Notes under the pieces: generated by a model
Databases searched by the model: none
The model's input: only the letters and a program-made list of their open reading frames with translations
What the model was told of the DNA's origin: nothing
Origin: Viola odorata
Lineage: Eukaryota; Streptophyta; Magnoliopsida; Malpighiales; Violaceae
Direction: 5' to 3'
DNA length: 64,000 nt
NCBI GenBank assembly: GCA_963691705.1
Contig: OY829540.1
Coordinates: 4,168,001 to 4,232,000, forward strand
Translations under genes and position numbers: made by a program
Part shown: positions 14,513 to 27,102 of the stretch, piece after piece
Layout of the letters: every line of letters starts with the position of its first letter
How positions within the stretch are numbered: the first letter of the stretch is position 1

Positions 14513-14752
14513 TACTCCCTCCGTCCCATATTAACTGTCACTTTACTGTTCGTGCACGTATTTTGAGGAAATCGAATGATTCACTATTTGACTCCAAAAA
14601 AATTCGTACTTTTTTTCGAACGTACGTTAATCCTTAACCTACATTCGAGAAAAAATTCAAAAAATTTTGAGGTCAAATAGTGCGTCATCCAGCCTCCTCG
14701 AACGCGTGCATGAACAGTGAAAGTGGACAATTAATATGGGACGGAGGGAGTA
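14513..14752. mobile_element. MITE with TACTCCCTCCGTCCC termini (Stowaway-like)
   Basis: The left end begins TACTCCCTCCGTCCCATATT and the right end is its near-perfect reverse complement ending GACGGAGGGAGTA. The inner halves are also inverted: a motif gaatgattcactatttgac near 14575 answers caaatagtgcgtcatccag near 14675, so the whole 240 bp can fold as one hairpin. Ends abut TA. There is no ORF. Non-autonomous DNA transposon; the superfamily (Tc1/mariner Stowaway) is inferred from the termini and TA. Confidence 0.85.
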
Positions 14753-14884
14753 TTATATACCCTAATAAAGTTAAAATTACATGTGATGGGAAAAAAATAT
14801 AAGACCGATTTTAAATTATATACTTTTATGGGTTTTAGTCATTAGATTTACGGTGGTGGTTAAAACATTTTGGAGAAATTTTGA

Positions 14885-15415
14885 TAGGGTTGGCAATTTT
14901 CGCCCGCGGGTATAGATATCCGCCGGATACCCGCAATTGCGGGTGGGTATTACCCGCAGTTTGTGAGTATTTTGCGGGTATGGATTTACCCGCACCCGCA
15001 AAGTGCGGGTATGGATGCGGGTATGGATAGTGCTTACCCGTTCCAATACCCTCAAAATGAGGGTATGGATACCCGCAATAATACCCGCAAAATATATATA
15101 CATATCATAAAATTTGTAAACTTTAGTAAAACCCTTAGTCAAACACAAACCATAAATTAAAGTTTACATATCCACTAAAGTAATTTTTCAACTATTTTCC
15201 CATCCAAAGTATAATACAAACCATAAATTTAAATGACTTCAAAAGGGTGTTTGAAAACATTAAACATGAAAATTTAAATTTTAAGAAATTTGCGGGTATT
15301 CGCGGGTATCGGCGGGTAATCCGAGGGTATAATTTATCTTCTCTTACCCACTCCGCGCGGGTGCGAGTATGGATAGTGCCTTACCCGCTCCATACCCGCT
15401 CCATTGCCAACCTTA
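14885..15415. mobile_element. hAT-type non-autonomous element packed with CCCGC/GCGGG motifs
   Basis: Terminal inverted repeats TAGGGTTGGCAA and TTGCCAACCTTA (one mismatch) are flanked by a perfect 8-bp target duplication AATTTTGA at 14877-14884 and 15416-15423. An 8-bp duplication with these ends is diagnostic of hAT elements. Both subterminal regions (14900-15090 and 15290-15410) contain dense direct and inverted copies of GCGGGTA / TACCCGC, likely transposase-binding motifs. The middle (15090-15290) is AT-rich. There is no transposase ORF. Confidence 0.9.
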
Positions 15416-15524
15416 AATTTTGATGCGAAAAGCATAATAAAGGAGTAATTCAAATGGTATAGTATTGGTCGATCTTAATTATGGCCCAAGCCCAAGTAAC
15501 AAGAATTTGTCTTTTACATTAGTC

Positions 15525-15576
15525 CAGCCCATTGATTCGATGGGTTTACGCAGCCCATTGATTCAATGGGTTTTCG
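15525..15576. repeat. two tandem 26-bp units, each with a short palindrome
   Basis: Cagcccattgattcgatggg and cagcccattgattcaatggg with their tails follow head to tail. Each unit holds the palindrome CCCATTGA-TC-ATGGG. GGCCC/TGGGCC elements lie on both sides (15483, 15593). Function unknown. Confidence 0.7.
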
Positions 15577-15960
15577 CGGCTGCAAATGACATGGGCCAGT
15601 CTATCAGTCCATGTATCTGATTTTTAGCTTCCTTTTTTCATGAAAGCATTGGTGGACGTAAGTTTTTTAGGAGTATGATAAAAGTGGAACGAAATTAATG
15701 TTAATTAAAATTTAAAAGGACACTGTGAAAAAGGAAAAAAAGAAACAAGGAAAGCAAAGTCAGTAATCTACTCTGCAGTGGCAGGCTGGTTGGTGGTGTG
15801 TTTAATCAATCATCAATCGTCAATCTTCAATCATCAATCACACGCCTAAAAAGGTGAAAACACCTGCGCATCAACACGAAAGGTACCAGAAGTGGCAAAA
15901 CCCAAGGTGAGAAGAGAACTCATGCTATTCTTTTAAATTATAATAAAATGATAAAATTCG

Positions 15961-16186
15961 TACTCCTTCCGTTTAGAATTAAACGTCGTTTATTATTTAG
16001 GCACACATATTAAAAAACCCGAATGATTCACTATTTGACACAATTTTACAACTTCTATCATATTAAAGAATTAACGTACGTTCGAAAAAAATAAGGGGCA
16101 AAATTGTCTCAAATAGTAAATCATCCGACCTCCTTAATATGCGTGCCCAAATAGTAAATAACGTTTAATAAAAGAAGGAAGGAGTA
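15961..16186. mobile_element. MITE related to the 14513 element
   Basis: Ends are TACTCCTTCCG and the inverse AAGGAAGGAGTA. The interior shares cgaatgattcactatttgac and a right-hand half caaatagtaaatcatccgac with the 14513 element, showing common descent. It is about 226 bp with no ORF. Confidence 0.8.
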
Positions 16187-16273
16187 TTAAACTTAAACAT
16201 GATTTATTATTTTTATGAAAATATATGTTATTGTATGACAGTTAACTTTTTAATATAAAACATAAATTCAAAC

Positions 16274-16538
16274 TACTCCCTCCGGACATAATTAAATGAC
16301 GTTTTAGAATAGTAAAAATTCGTAAGACAATGATCTTTGATCTTATTTTATTCTACATTGTTTCATTTTTACTCCTAATTTCCACTCAAATTACCACACC
16401 ATCATCAAATTAGGTTGATTCATATAAAAAAAATAGTCATTTGCACAAAATATATGCTTCGGAATGCATAAAATGATAAGTATTATGAACAGTAAGAATC
16501 CGTAGAAAAATGACAATTATTTGTGTCCAGAGGGAGTA
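16274..16538. mobile_element. MITE with TACTCCCTCCGGACA termini
   Basis: Left end TACTCCCTCCGGACATAATT; right end ATTTGTGTCCAGAGGGAGTA, an inverted repeat with a few mismatches. It is about 265 bp, AT-rich, with no ORF. The interior differs from the 14513 and 15961 elements, so it may be another subfamily. Confidence 0.75.
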
Positions 16539-17034
16539 CAAAATTACAAATATATCATATATATCATGCATGCATGTTAATTCATTTGCAGCAGCTTTGA
16601 CTATTGTAGGATCCAAATAATTTCGGAAAGGTTTTAGTTTGGGCATGTGTGTTATGTCGGTTGAGTTAATTAGTCTTTGAATTTTGAGTAGCACTATTCA
16701 CACCATCCATCCATCTAATGGTGAGTGATGTGACCCAATTAAATGGAGAAACTTTAGTGTATATTGTTTATATTCCAGTGACCATTTCTAATTTTTATTG
16801 GAAAAGAAAAGAAGAGTTTCATATTTTAATTTGACAAATTACAGTTATAAATTATTATCAATGATGCAATAACTTTTATATGTTTGATTAATGAATATTA
16901 AAATTTAAGATTTTTTTTATTATAATATAAAAAATCGAACTCATAATTCACATTATAAAAAATTATATATATTAACTAATTGAACCACAACCCACGTGCA
17001 AAACATGAAATACACTACTAAACAAGCACAAATA

Positions 17035-17279
17035 TACTCCCCCGGGCCAACACAATAGTCGTTTTAGGATTTACTTTTACTGTTCTGGCACGTATCTTAA
17101 AGCGGCCGGAACTGTCAATATTTGAGACAATTTTGGCCTAATTTTTTTTCGGAAGTACGTTCGAAAAAAAGTACGATTTTTTTTGGATTAAATAATGAGT
17201 TATCTGACCTTCTTGATATGCGTTCTCTACTGAATATTAGGATACGAGGAAGTCATTTATTTTACCCATAGAGAGAGTA
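17035..17279. mobile_element. diverged MITE of the TACTCC family
   Basis: Left end TACTCCCCCGGGCCAACACA and right end TTACCCATAGAGAGAGTA form a decayed inverted repeat. Interior motifs (ggcacgtatcttaaag, gttcgaaaaaaagtacg, gaccttcttgatatgcg) match positions in the 14513 and 15961 elements. It ends about 670 bp upstream of the SVP-like start codon. Confidence 0.65.
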
Positions 17280-17753
17280 ACTAATTCTCACTAATTATAT
17301 GCTTATGACCTTTCCAGTAATTAAAGCTAAAATGGTGAAAAGGAGACAACAAACCAAAATTTGCTTGACCATAAAAAGGTATTTTCTTGATCTTGACCAA
17401 AAGTTGCTTATCTCTCTCTCCTCCTGTCAGTGATGACTTTTTTTCCCAAAAACATCTCTGAAATTAATCCCATCAACCAATTAAAACTCACCCCTCATAT
17501 TCCATCACTTCCAATTGGTGGGTTCTCCTTGTTGTTGCCCTTTCTTCTCTTTTACTCTATTCTCTCACTTCTTCCCATTTCTGGATCTTGAAAAAAGCAA
17601 TCACTATCCTTTCTTGTGCTTGTGTTCTGTCTTTCCTTTTTTTTCTCTCTCCAAAAGCATGTTAGGGTTTTGGTTTTAGGTTGTTAGATTCTTCCATCTC
17701 TAAATTTGGCAAGAATGCTGCCACTCTCAATCCATACCTGTCTTTCCTTTGCC

Positions 17754-17761
17754 TTTATATA
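17754..17761 (+). promoter_or_regulatory. TATA box of the SVP-like gene
   Basis: TTTATATA lies about 190 bp upstream of the ATG at 17951, inside a CT-rich stretch. The leader down to 17950 is purine-rich. Transcription start around 17785-17800 is inferred. Confidence 0.5.
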
Positions 17762-17950
17762 GCAACAAATGGGAGTTAGCCATCTCTTTCACATACTGGT
17801 TTATTCTCTGTTCGTTCAATAATCTTTAGTAGTAAGTAGAGAAGACAAGACAAGTCTTGAAGAAAAAGAAAAAAAAACACCCACCCAAAAAAAGAAAAAA
17901 ACCAGAGAGAAGGGAAAGATTCAGGTTTTTTTCTTTCTTTTCAAGGAGAG

Positions 17951-20900
17951 ATGGCAAGAGAGAAGATTCAGATCAAGAAGATCGATAACGCGACTGCGAG
18001 GCAGGTCACGTTTTCGAAAAGGAGGAGAGGTTTGTTCAAGAAAGCCGAAGAGCTTGCTGTTCTATGTGATGCTGATGTTGGCCTCATCGTCTTCTCCTCC
18101 ACCGGCAAGCTCTTCGAATTCTCCAGCTCCAGGTCCATCTCTTCTTTCAATCTATTTTTTTTTAAACTCTCTTTAATTTGCAAGAAATTTGACTAACATT
18201 TTCTTGTCGTTACTCTTTTTGGTCCTGACTGACCAGTGAGAGAAATGTGGAGTTTTTCTAAGCCATTTTTGTTTCTTTTAAGTCCTTAATAATCTCTTTA
18301 AAAAATTAAAATACTAGTGAGTTGCTAAAGAATCAAAACGAATAAAAACATTAACTAATGAGTGAGTATGAGTGCAGTTAATGAATAATGAATTTCTAGT
18401 TTGGTGATACTCCCTACAAATCAGTGATACATAGAATTATATCAAAGGATCAAACATTTGGTAATGCTGCATCATTTTTTATCTTGATTAGACTGCATCG
18501 TTGCTCTAGTCTGGTGCTTAATTTGTAGTACTATATTTTCTGCTCATCTACATGTGATGTTACTGTTTGTTTGCACGAGAATCGATGCGGGTTCTGTCAC
18601 GAAATGTATTGTTTCTTGTTCAGTTTGGTAGTCCAGACCAAAATCTTCTAGCTAGTTTAGTACTCCTTTTGCATTAGCTAGCATGATAATTGTTATAAAG
18701 GAAAAGGGTGATGTTTTGGTGATATATGGCCTCCAATCCATATTGTTTTAAGTGTGTACTCTAGCTAGTAGGAGATAAGGTAGTTAGTGGACAAGGAAAG
18801 AGCAGATTCATCATGAAATTCTCAAAGCATGCGCAGTTCACAATATTACAAACATGAATTTTGACAAGCTCCGATGGACTGCGAAGTGCATTTGTCTCAC
18901 ATAGATAAGGGGAGTTTTGGAAACTTATAAGTGGTGCAGCTCTCACATCACCTTATAAGAAAGAGCTTTTAGTTAATGTTTATTAGTTAAAAAGAGAACA
19001 CTCTTTTGCTAAATTAACTGCATAATAATTAAGGAAGAATGACAAAAACTAGCTAGACAGGGGAAATAATTAGATGGTGACTTAAGCTTATAAAATCATA
19101 ATTAAATACCTAGGTCCACCTCATATGCCTTAGTTAGTGGTGACATGTACCAGTTGATATATATATATACTATAAGGCCATTAGACATTAAATACATAGG
19201 TAGGAGTATAGTATATAGTACTAGAACTAGAACTAGAATAGCTTGCATGTCATGACAATTATTGCATGCGTTTGGTTAATCATAATGGATAAGAATTTAT
19301 CATATATGTTTATGACAAAGCTATACACTTACATGGCAATCTGGATATCACAGGAAATTGAGTGAAACAATATGGCAAAGATAAATACTATATAGTAGAT
19401 GAAATGAAAATGATATTAGGGCTTTTATTTTCAAAGTACATTTTTAACAAATAAATTGGCCATGTGACAACATTTTAATGGGTGGATTAGTTTTCATCTT
19501 TGTGCATTCCTTTGTCAAGTCATTTTGTTCTTTGTTGTTGCTATTTCTCTTTGTTTCAAAAGAATTTTAATATCGCGAAGCCAACTTCTTCGCGGATTTT
19601 TTTGTCTGACCACCATGCTTATTCTTTTACTCTAGGCACTTATTAGATGTTCGGTTTAATGGCCTGAAGTTGTGGTTGTCTCATAATGTAATTGGGGTTT
19701 CTTGCCATTGTTGATTTAGCGCTTTCCCTCTTTAATTTCCAAAGAAGAAGAAAAAAGAACTCTAACATCAATGCGAGTTTCATGTATATATGTCTAGTTT
19801 TTTTAATTTATGGTTTAGATGAACATCATTTCCTTGATCAAAGTTGATTGTTATGAACTTACTGCTTTTTTAAAGGGCTTTTGGCCTCTTCTTATTTTGA
19901 TGTTGTTGGTTTGTTGTTCTCTTGCTTAATGTAGTTAAAACGTTTGCGCATACTAGGAAATGACTTTTTTTTTATACATTGTTGTGTTTTTGAAGCATGA
20001 AGGAAGTACTAGAAAGGCATAAGTTGCATTCGAAGAATCTTCAGAAGCTTGAACAACCATCTCTTGAATTGCAGGTGATGGAATGATAAGTTGTAATTCT
20101 CTTTGTGGAATTTGTTGGCCTCTCCAATTCTGTTTCTTGGATTGTGATCTCTTGAAATGTTATCGTTTGAATCTGTTTTGTTTCGGGCCCTTAATTTCTT
20201 ATTGTAGCTGGTAGAGAACAGCACTTACACCAGGTTGAGCAAGGAAGTTTCCGAGAGAAGCCATCAGCTGAGGTACCTATCGAATTCATCAGCTATCTTG
20301 CTTCCAACAGTTACCTTGCATTTCTAGATAGTTAAATGTTCGATGTTCTCGAAATTAACAGACAAATGAGAGGAGAAGAGCTGCACGGACTAAGCATAGA
20401 AGAGCTGCAGCGGTTAGAGAAATCACTCGAATCAGGACTGAGCTGCTTAATAGAAAAGAAGGTATGCGTATATGATCCTGAGGCCTACTCGCTCATACAT
20501 ATATACTTTTGTGCTCCTCTGCTTATACGTTATTTTAAAACTGAATTTCAGGGTGAGAGAATCATGAATGAGATTGGTGAACTTCAAAAAAAGGTAAGCA
20601 ATTCTCTATATATATGCATATTGATCCTTTGATTAGTTACTAGTTAATGTTAATTCTCGTCATCGTTTTCGATCACGTCACGTCAGAATAATTAAGTGTT
20701 GATCTTTTTATGGAATAAAACATTTTGGGAAAATCGTACAGGTTTAAACTCAAAACGGATAGTGAGTTTTTATTTCTCTAACTAACATGAAGGACTATTT
20801 AAAACGGGAAGATAAAATTTTGATTTATGTATTGAAAAAATGGATGAAATTTGATCAAGAAAAAGTAGAGGGATGAAAAAAATCTATACTATCTCATTTC

Positions 20901-21440
20901 ATTTCTGTAAAACTTGTAGGGAATGCAATTGACGGAGGAGAACGAGCGCCTACGACAGCAAGTACGAGCACTCACTCTCTCATCCTTGCATGTTGCACAT
21001 ACAAATTAATACTCGAAAAAAAGAATGTATTATTAGATACAACAGTTGCATGTAAGATGTTTTTTTTGGTATGGTAATATTGCAGGTGGTGGAGATGTCG
21101 AACAGCAAGAAGCAGGTAGTTCCTACCTCGGAGATTGTGACTAACGAGGAAGGGCAGTCATCGGAGTCCGTAACCAATGCCGGGAACTCAAATGGTCCTC
21201 CACATGATTATGAAAGTTCAGATACATCCCTCAAGTTGGGGTCAGTTCCTCTCCTCACAGATTGTTTAACGTACAAAATTATGCTTGCATGCTATAAAAT
21301 ATATATATATATTTTTTTTTTTACATACTTTTTAGTGAATTGGTTTGAACATCTCCTAACATTTTAACATTGGCTCAACCCTTTTTCGAGCTTTGCTTGA
21401 CTGAGCTTTTATTTTTGCGATTTGCAGGTTGCCGTATTAA
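17951..21440 (+). CDS. SVP: SVP/AGL24-like (StMADS11 clade) MIKC MADS-box transcription factor
   Basis: Eight exons join in frame to 225 aa: 17951-18132, 19996-20074, 20208-20272, 20362-20461, 20552-20593, 20920-20961, 21086-21240, 21428-21440. Residues 1-60 are an intact MADS DNA-binding domain beginning [20 protein letters not shown]. The I region ends about residue 87, the K coiled-coil domain covers about 88-165, and the C-terminal part holds the clade signature [15 protein letters not shown] and ends SLKLGLPY. Exon sizes (79, 65, 100, 42, 42) are the classic MIKC pattern. SVP-type proteins repress flowering and set meristem and bud state, binding CArG boxes with other MADS proteins. The 1.86-kb first intron is usual for the clade and a likely regulatory region. 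The protein ends two residues before the GG seen in Arabidopsis SVP. SVP is preferred to AGL24 by the C terminus, not proved. Confidence 0.93.
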
Positions 21441-24400
21441 TATTCTGGTTGAATGGGGGAGTGAGTTTGTGAAAAAAAAGGTGACAAAATCTGAAAATGA
21501 ATATGCATATATATAGCCAGCTTTAAGTCTCGTGCTCTTTATCCCATGCTATATGCATATGATATTTATGCCCTTTGGTCAGTCCCGAATGCAAGAAGAC
21601 CAGACCTTTCCTATAATTGATGCACCAAAATAAATAAATGTACGTGCTATTGTGAAAAAAGTCCCTCCTTTTTTACCGCCGTGAATATTCTGAGCCTAAT
21701 GGTTTTTTTTTAGTCAGGATTTGCACGCTATCACTTTGATACAAGCATTTACTAAGTTAAATACGATATCTAAACGAAAACAAAACGAGTAGAATATCTT
21801 GAACTAATTTTATGAATACTTGGATGGAGGAGTCTGCCAATGTCAATGTCACGAGGAAGACTGTCCCAAATAAACATTGAAGAGGTTTTGTCCATGGCAT
21901 GGCGCACACCCTTGCCGAAGAAGAATACGCCTCGACTCTTTAATAAAAAGAATGATAAAATTTATCAAACCAATGCGACCGAGTGGGTTAACGTTTTTTA
22001 ATTCAACTACATTTTCGGTTTAGAACATTAAATTAATCCGATTTGAGATTTGATTCATCAGCGGGACTAGTTTGGTTTTTACCTCAATACTTGAGAGCAC
22101 AACTTAATTATCATGTGGTTTCAGAAATTGTCGCTTCCATTAATTGTTAGCTGGTAATAAAATAGTAGTTAGGAGGATTCAATTTGGAATCTTACCTTTA
22201 TTTTAAAAAATAATCCTTTGTAGTCATCCAAACCCTGGTGAGTACTGACCTAGTATGAAAACAGGCCCAGCAGCAGTTCAGGTGAAGCTTGGGCCCGGAA
22301 ACTTTCTACCCTTAACTAAACTTGGCCCAGATTGGCCCAATACTTATGACGGGGAAAATTGCACGAGCATCGTCGGAGATTTAGCAGGGTTTAGCTGGGA
22401 GAACCAGAATTGAAACATACACAAGAATCAGCTCCAAACAGTGTCATCCCTGGAATAGTTGGTCCTATGATTTTTCTTTCTTGATCTATCCACTAGCAGA
22501 GGTGAGACACAAACTCAACCCAAACTATTAGTTACTCTCTTGGACCTCCAGCATCTTATGAAGCAAACACTATTCTTTCATTTTCGCACAACCTCAAAAG
22601 AATTCTCTACTAGTACCGACTCGAAGCAAAGGTCTCGTCTCCGGACGAAGCAATGGAACGCGAATCAACTCAAGAACACTGCCGAATTGTGCTTTACTCA
22701 ACACTTTCATATGATGGAAATTAAACACTAATCTTGTTCTAAATCTAAAATTTGGTAAAAAAACGTAACAAATATAGTAGGACCTAAAGCAATAAAAAAA
22801 TAATTTCACTTTTATTTACAATTTTTTTCAATTTTTATGTGAAGTGGGATCTCCCATGTTTTTTTCTCTCTCAAATTTAAATATTTTTAAAAAAAATTTA
22901 GATATATTTTTTGAAATTTTTAGCTACTATAAAGATTTAAATTGTAATTTTTCATAAAACTATAAGGTTAACATTTGCAAATTTTTAAATAATATGGGAT
23001 ATTTTATGTACTTTACCCTTCATTTAAAATATATATTTATGTAAACTTATCCAACTAGGTTCATATCAATTGGGCTTAGAGTTTGTTCTCAGTTCCTATA
23101 ATTTTTTTTTTCCTGAAAAAAACTAATTTATGTAGTTTTGATAATACATAAAAATTATCATATAATTTATTTATGTAAACTCATATAAATAATTACTTAG
23201 TTTAAAAACTTAGTTCTAGTTAATAATTAGTTGAATTTATCTACAAATATTAAATATCATAAAGTTATATTTTGTTAGAATTAAAAAATTATTTTTCTTG
23301 AAAACAAATATGAGCCGAGAGACGCAAGACAAAACAAGTGGAAGATTAAATGTTTCATCTTAACCCGCGCCTTAGAAAGAAAGAAAGAAAGAAGTCAAAG
23401 TGTACCTAGTCCTAGCTTCTTATCATTAAATTTACTAAATCATGATGGTTTTGTTTGTTAAGCAACCCAATAAATAATAAAGATATCCAATAGATAATTA
23501 ACTCTTTATTTATAAATCATAATTAATTCTTCTTTAGATAAGCAATAAATAATCACTTTAGCCAACAATCTTTAACATCTAGCAATAAACGTATGGCAAC
23601 CCAAGTATCTAACATAATTAAAGGAGAGGATCAATTCAATTGTCATGCTTTACTCCGATCCTCAAGTTCTTAATTACCCACCATTTTTGTTTTTATCTTC
23701 TTTGGTAGTTTCTTCGGAATTTTTCTTTTTTTTTCTCGTATAACTAATATCGTAAAAATAATACCAGGTTTCTAAAAAAATAACTTTTCTGATATAATTT
23801 TGCTCAATTTTTAAAATTTAAACTCAAATTTTAATTAAAAGTTGACAAATCTCTTACTATTTTAAACAGAGTATAAGTTGATTCTTCTCGTAATTTCTAA
23901 AAGCCAACAAAAGATTTGCTAATTAAACCAAAAACAGTAAAAAATTAGCATAGACTATAGTATTTGTTAAGGTAAGGGGACAGAAGAAGGAAAAACCTAA
24001 TAGCTACAAAACAAGAGATGAAGATGCGATGCCAAATTGAGCTCTCATCAGTTAGTCAGTTGCCATTGGAGCGCAGAAAATAGCATATGCAAGATACGAT
24101 CCGAATGACAAAGAGCACTAAAGCCAAACACAATGCCCTGGAAAAGAGAACATATAGATGCCCGAAAGGGAAACTTAAAAGGAAAAACTACATTTTCAGT
24201 ACTATATTTTACAAAAATTAAGAACTAATTATCAAAAATAGGTTAATAATTTTTTTTATTAGTATCTCATATAAACCAATAAACACAAAGCGTATATTAT
24301 AATATAGTTATTTTTAAGCTCACTCAATCAAGATTAAACCATTAAGAAGTAAAATACGATCATTTTTTTATATATGTTTATTGAATTTGCGATATTCATA

Positions 24401-27102
24401 TAAACCACTTAACTCCAAGATTGATCTTATAATTAAAAGACGATAATTATTAATACCATATGTCTATTTGAGATCGAATTTGAAATAATTTTAAGATTAA
24501 TGTTACAATTAAATTGAGTGAGTTTTTTTTTCCCATTTTTACGAGTTTTAGTAGTGGGCATGAATGATTGCTTGCGTGAGTAAAGTATAAAGATAAAAAC
24601 GTAAAACGCGAATTGAAAGAACTAAATTAGTCAACAATTATTGGTACAAATATCCATACAACGACCAGTATCTATCATCAAAGTGGTAAACAAAGGCTTA
24701 GACCAACAACAAGAACATTCGACCTTTACGACCTTTATTTTAGTTGTTCATTTAATTATAATTACGTTTACGTGTACAAAAGTAATAATTGATTTCGGTT
24801 ATAAATATATTTTAATAATTACTCCATTTTAAATTAATCAATCTAAAATTAACATATTTTAAATTGATTATATTGAAATTTGTAATTTATGAAAAAGATA
24901 AAAAATAATAATTAAAAAAATATTAACTAACAACATTTAAAAAATCCGAAGGGAGTATTATTTAGGGACTATATGATATTATATTAAAAAATTATACACT
25001 TATTTTTTAGCTTTTTATTTTCTAATATGGAAAAAATGACAAAAATATAAGTCAAAAATATAAATTTTGACTTATTTATCATCAATATTGGAAAGTTAAT
25101 TTGAATACAAAATCATTTCTAAAATACAACTAGATTTTCAGGAGTACTCATCACTTGGTACTTCTGCACACACAAAATTGATACGTGACAATAATTAAAT
25201 TATATTTTATTTAATAATTAAATATAACCTAATATGTGAAGGATAAATTTCGACTAATTATCACGTGTTAATTTTTTTTGTATGGAGAGATAAGTACCTC
25301 TTAATGTACTTAAGAATTCCTACTAGATTTTGAATGTTAAATATAGAAGCTTTAGATAAATAAAAGTAGTAAACCATACTGACCACCTTTTAAGTCCCCA
25401 ATAGAACTCGAATAAGATTAGTCTCATTTGATAGGACAATTGAAGAAAAAAGATCCGAAACTTAATTATTTAAAACTATGTTTTGAAAAGGACCAAAAAA
25501 AAAAAACTCATAAGATCATAAGATCATTGAAGCCATTCATTATTGGTGGTGGGATGAGAAATGGAAGAATTAATAACCAAACAACACCTTAAGAAGGGAA
25601 AAAAACATATATGACCATGTTATTTTTGACCCCGTAGGTCGTGATTTGGACCTTATTAGTCTTAATACGTTGGACCCATCTGGCTTGGATCATTAGATTA
25701 GGCCAAACACAATTAAATTTGTAGATTGGAATTGGACCCAATTAAATCAAAGAAAGATATTATAGAGAATTATTCTAGTTTAACTAAAAAAATTAGAATC
25801 GAGTCTTAAGAGTATAATTGTGTTAAAAATTATACTATTCTTCAAAATCGTATCTAATTTAAATCCAAAATAATTGACATTTAATATGATGATTGAATTA
25901 TCTAATAGTCTCGGGAAAGAAGAAAAAAAAAATCTCATCGTATTAAGCACAACCATATAATAAGGTCGACCACAACCATATAATAATAAATAATAAATGT
26001 GACTATCATAGTGTCGGTGTGGTGCTCACCGTCACCCCCTTCATCTTTTCCCCTCCCTCTCCTTTGACAGGTGTCAAAATTTAAGTGTTACAACAAGCGT
26101 CAAAGGCAAAGAGTAGTAATTTAAGTTATTTTTGTAATTTTAAATTTTAAGTTAAATTCTTACAGTTTTTTCATATATTGATAAGATTTATTTTTTGATA
26201 AAAAATAAAATATCATGACTTGAATAAAATTTAACTAAAATTTCAATTTCAATTTAATTGTATCAATCGGTGCATATAAAATAAAATAAAATCTGTAGAA
26301 AATTGGAAAGACAATTAATTAAATATCCCTTAAACTTCCTAAAATGATAAATACTAGTGAGACAAAAAAAAAGTAAATTTGGAAAAATAATAATATAATA
26401 ATTAAATTTCTAAAATGGATTTAGGTAAGTTTTGTTTTTTCTTTGGGAGGGAAAGGTAAGTTGAAGTGACAAATGGACAGTTACAGAAAGAAATTACAAA
26501 AGCGAGGCAACGCAACGGTACAATAATCTCCAAAACCTGTAAAATTGCCCAATGCAGAGCATGTAACAGCTTTTTATGAAAAAAACAAAAAACACAAAGA
26601 GAAGAAAAAAAGGAAATTAATTGTAATTAACAATGTAATCCCATACTTAACGCGCAGAGATAGTGATTTTCCAGTCTCTTAAAGACATAGTAAGCTTTAT
26701 GCTTTTATCTTGCCTGGGCCCTTTGAAAAAGACGCCAACTTTCCATAATCCATCAAAGCCAAAACCTTACTGTGTACAGGTGTATATGTGAGGGATGCCT
26801 TACCGCTCCTCCCTCCCTCTCTATTATCTCTCTTTTTCCCTCACAGATTTCTAAGAAAGGTTAATTGCTTCTTTGCTTACATTACATAGGATAGAATCCT
26901 CTTCCTCCCTCTTATGTTGTGTTTGCTTTCACATGTGACTATCGTTGCTTCATCTCCCATCTTCCATCACTGCTAGTACTTCTAAAGTTTCCATCTTTTG
27001 CCTCTTTTCTTGTTTTGTTTGACAAAGATAAGAAATACCCAGAAACCAGTTTTGAGAGATCTGTGGTGGTGAGTTGAGTCCTAAAGGTTTTCTGGGTCAG
27101 TC
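21441..27102. other. gene-poor AT-rich intergenic region
   Basis: About 5.7 kb without a supported gene. The first 200 bp are the 3' UTR of the SVP-like gene. A GGCCCA-rich stretch lies at 22260-22345 and a possible degraded coding patch at 22594-22740. A (GAAA)n run is at 23377-23393, and a weak TACTCC/GGAGTA inverted-repeat relic at 24820-24957. The last 330 bp (26770-27102) are CT-rich and probably carry the promoter and leader of the downstream O-fucosyltransferase gene. No LTRs, reverse transcriptase or tRNA were recognised. Confidence 0.6.
24820..24957. mobile_element. possible relic MITE (TACTCC ... GGGAGTA)
   Basis: A short AT-rich segment begins TACTCCATTTTAAATTA and ends TCCGAAGGGAGTA. 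Only the outer bases are inverted and the interior is low complexity, so this is a weak call. Confidence 0.35.

Noticed and set aside
14885..15415. Interpreted first as a simple hexanucleotide satellite or CRISPR-like array
   Set aside because: Repeats are irregular and inverted, and the unit is bounded by inverted termini and an 8-bp target duplication, so it is a hAT element.
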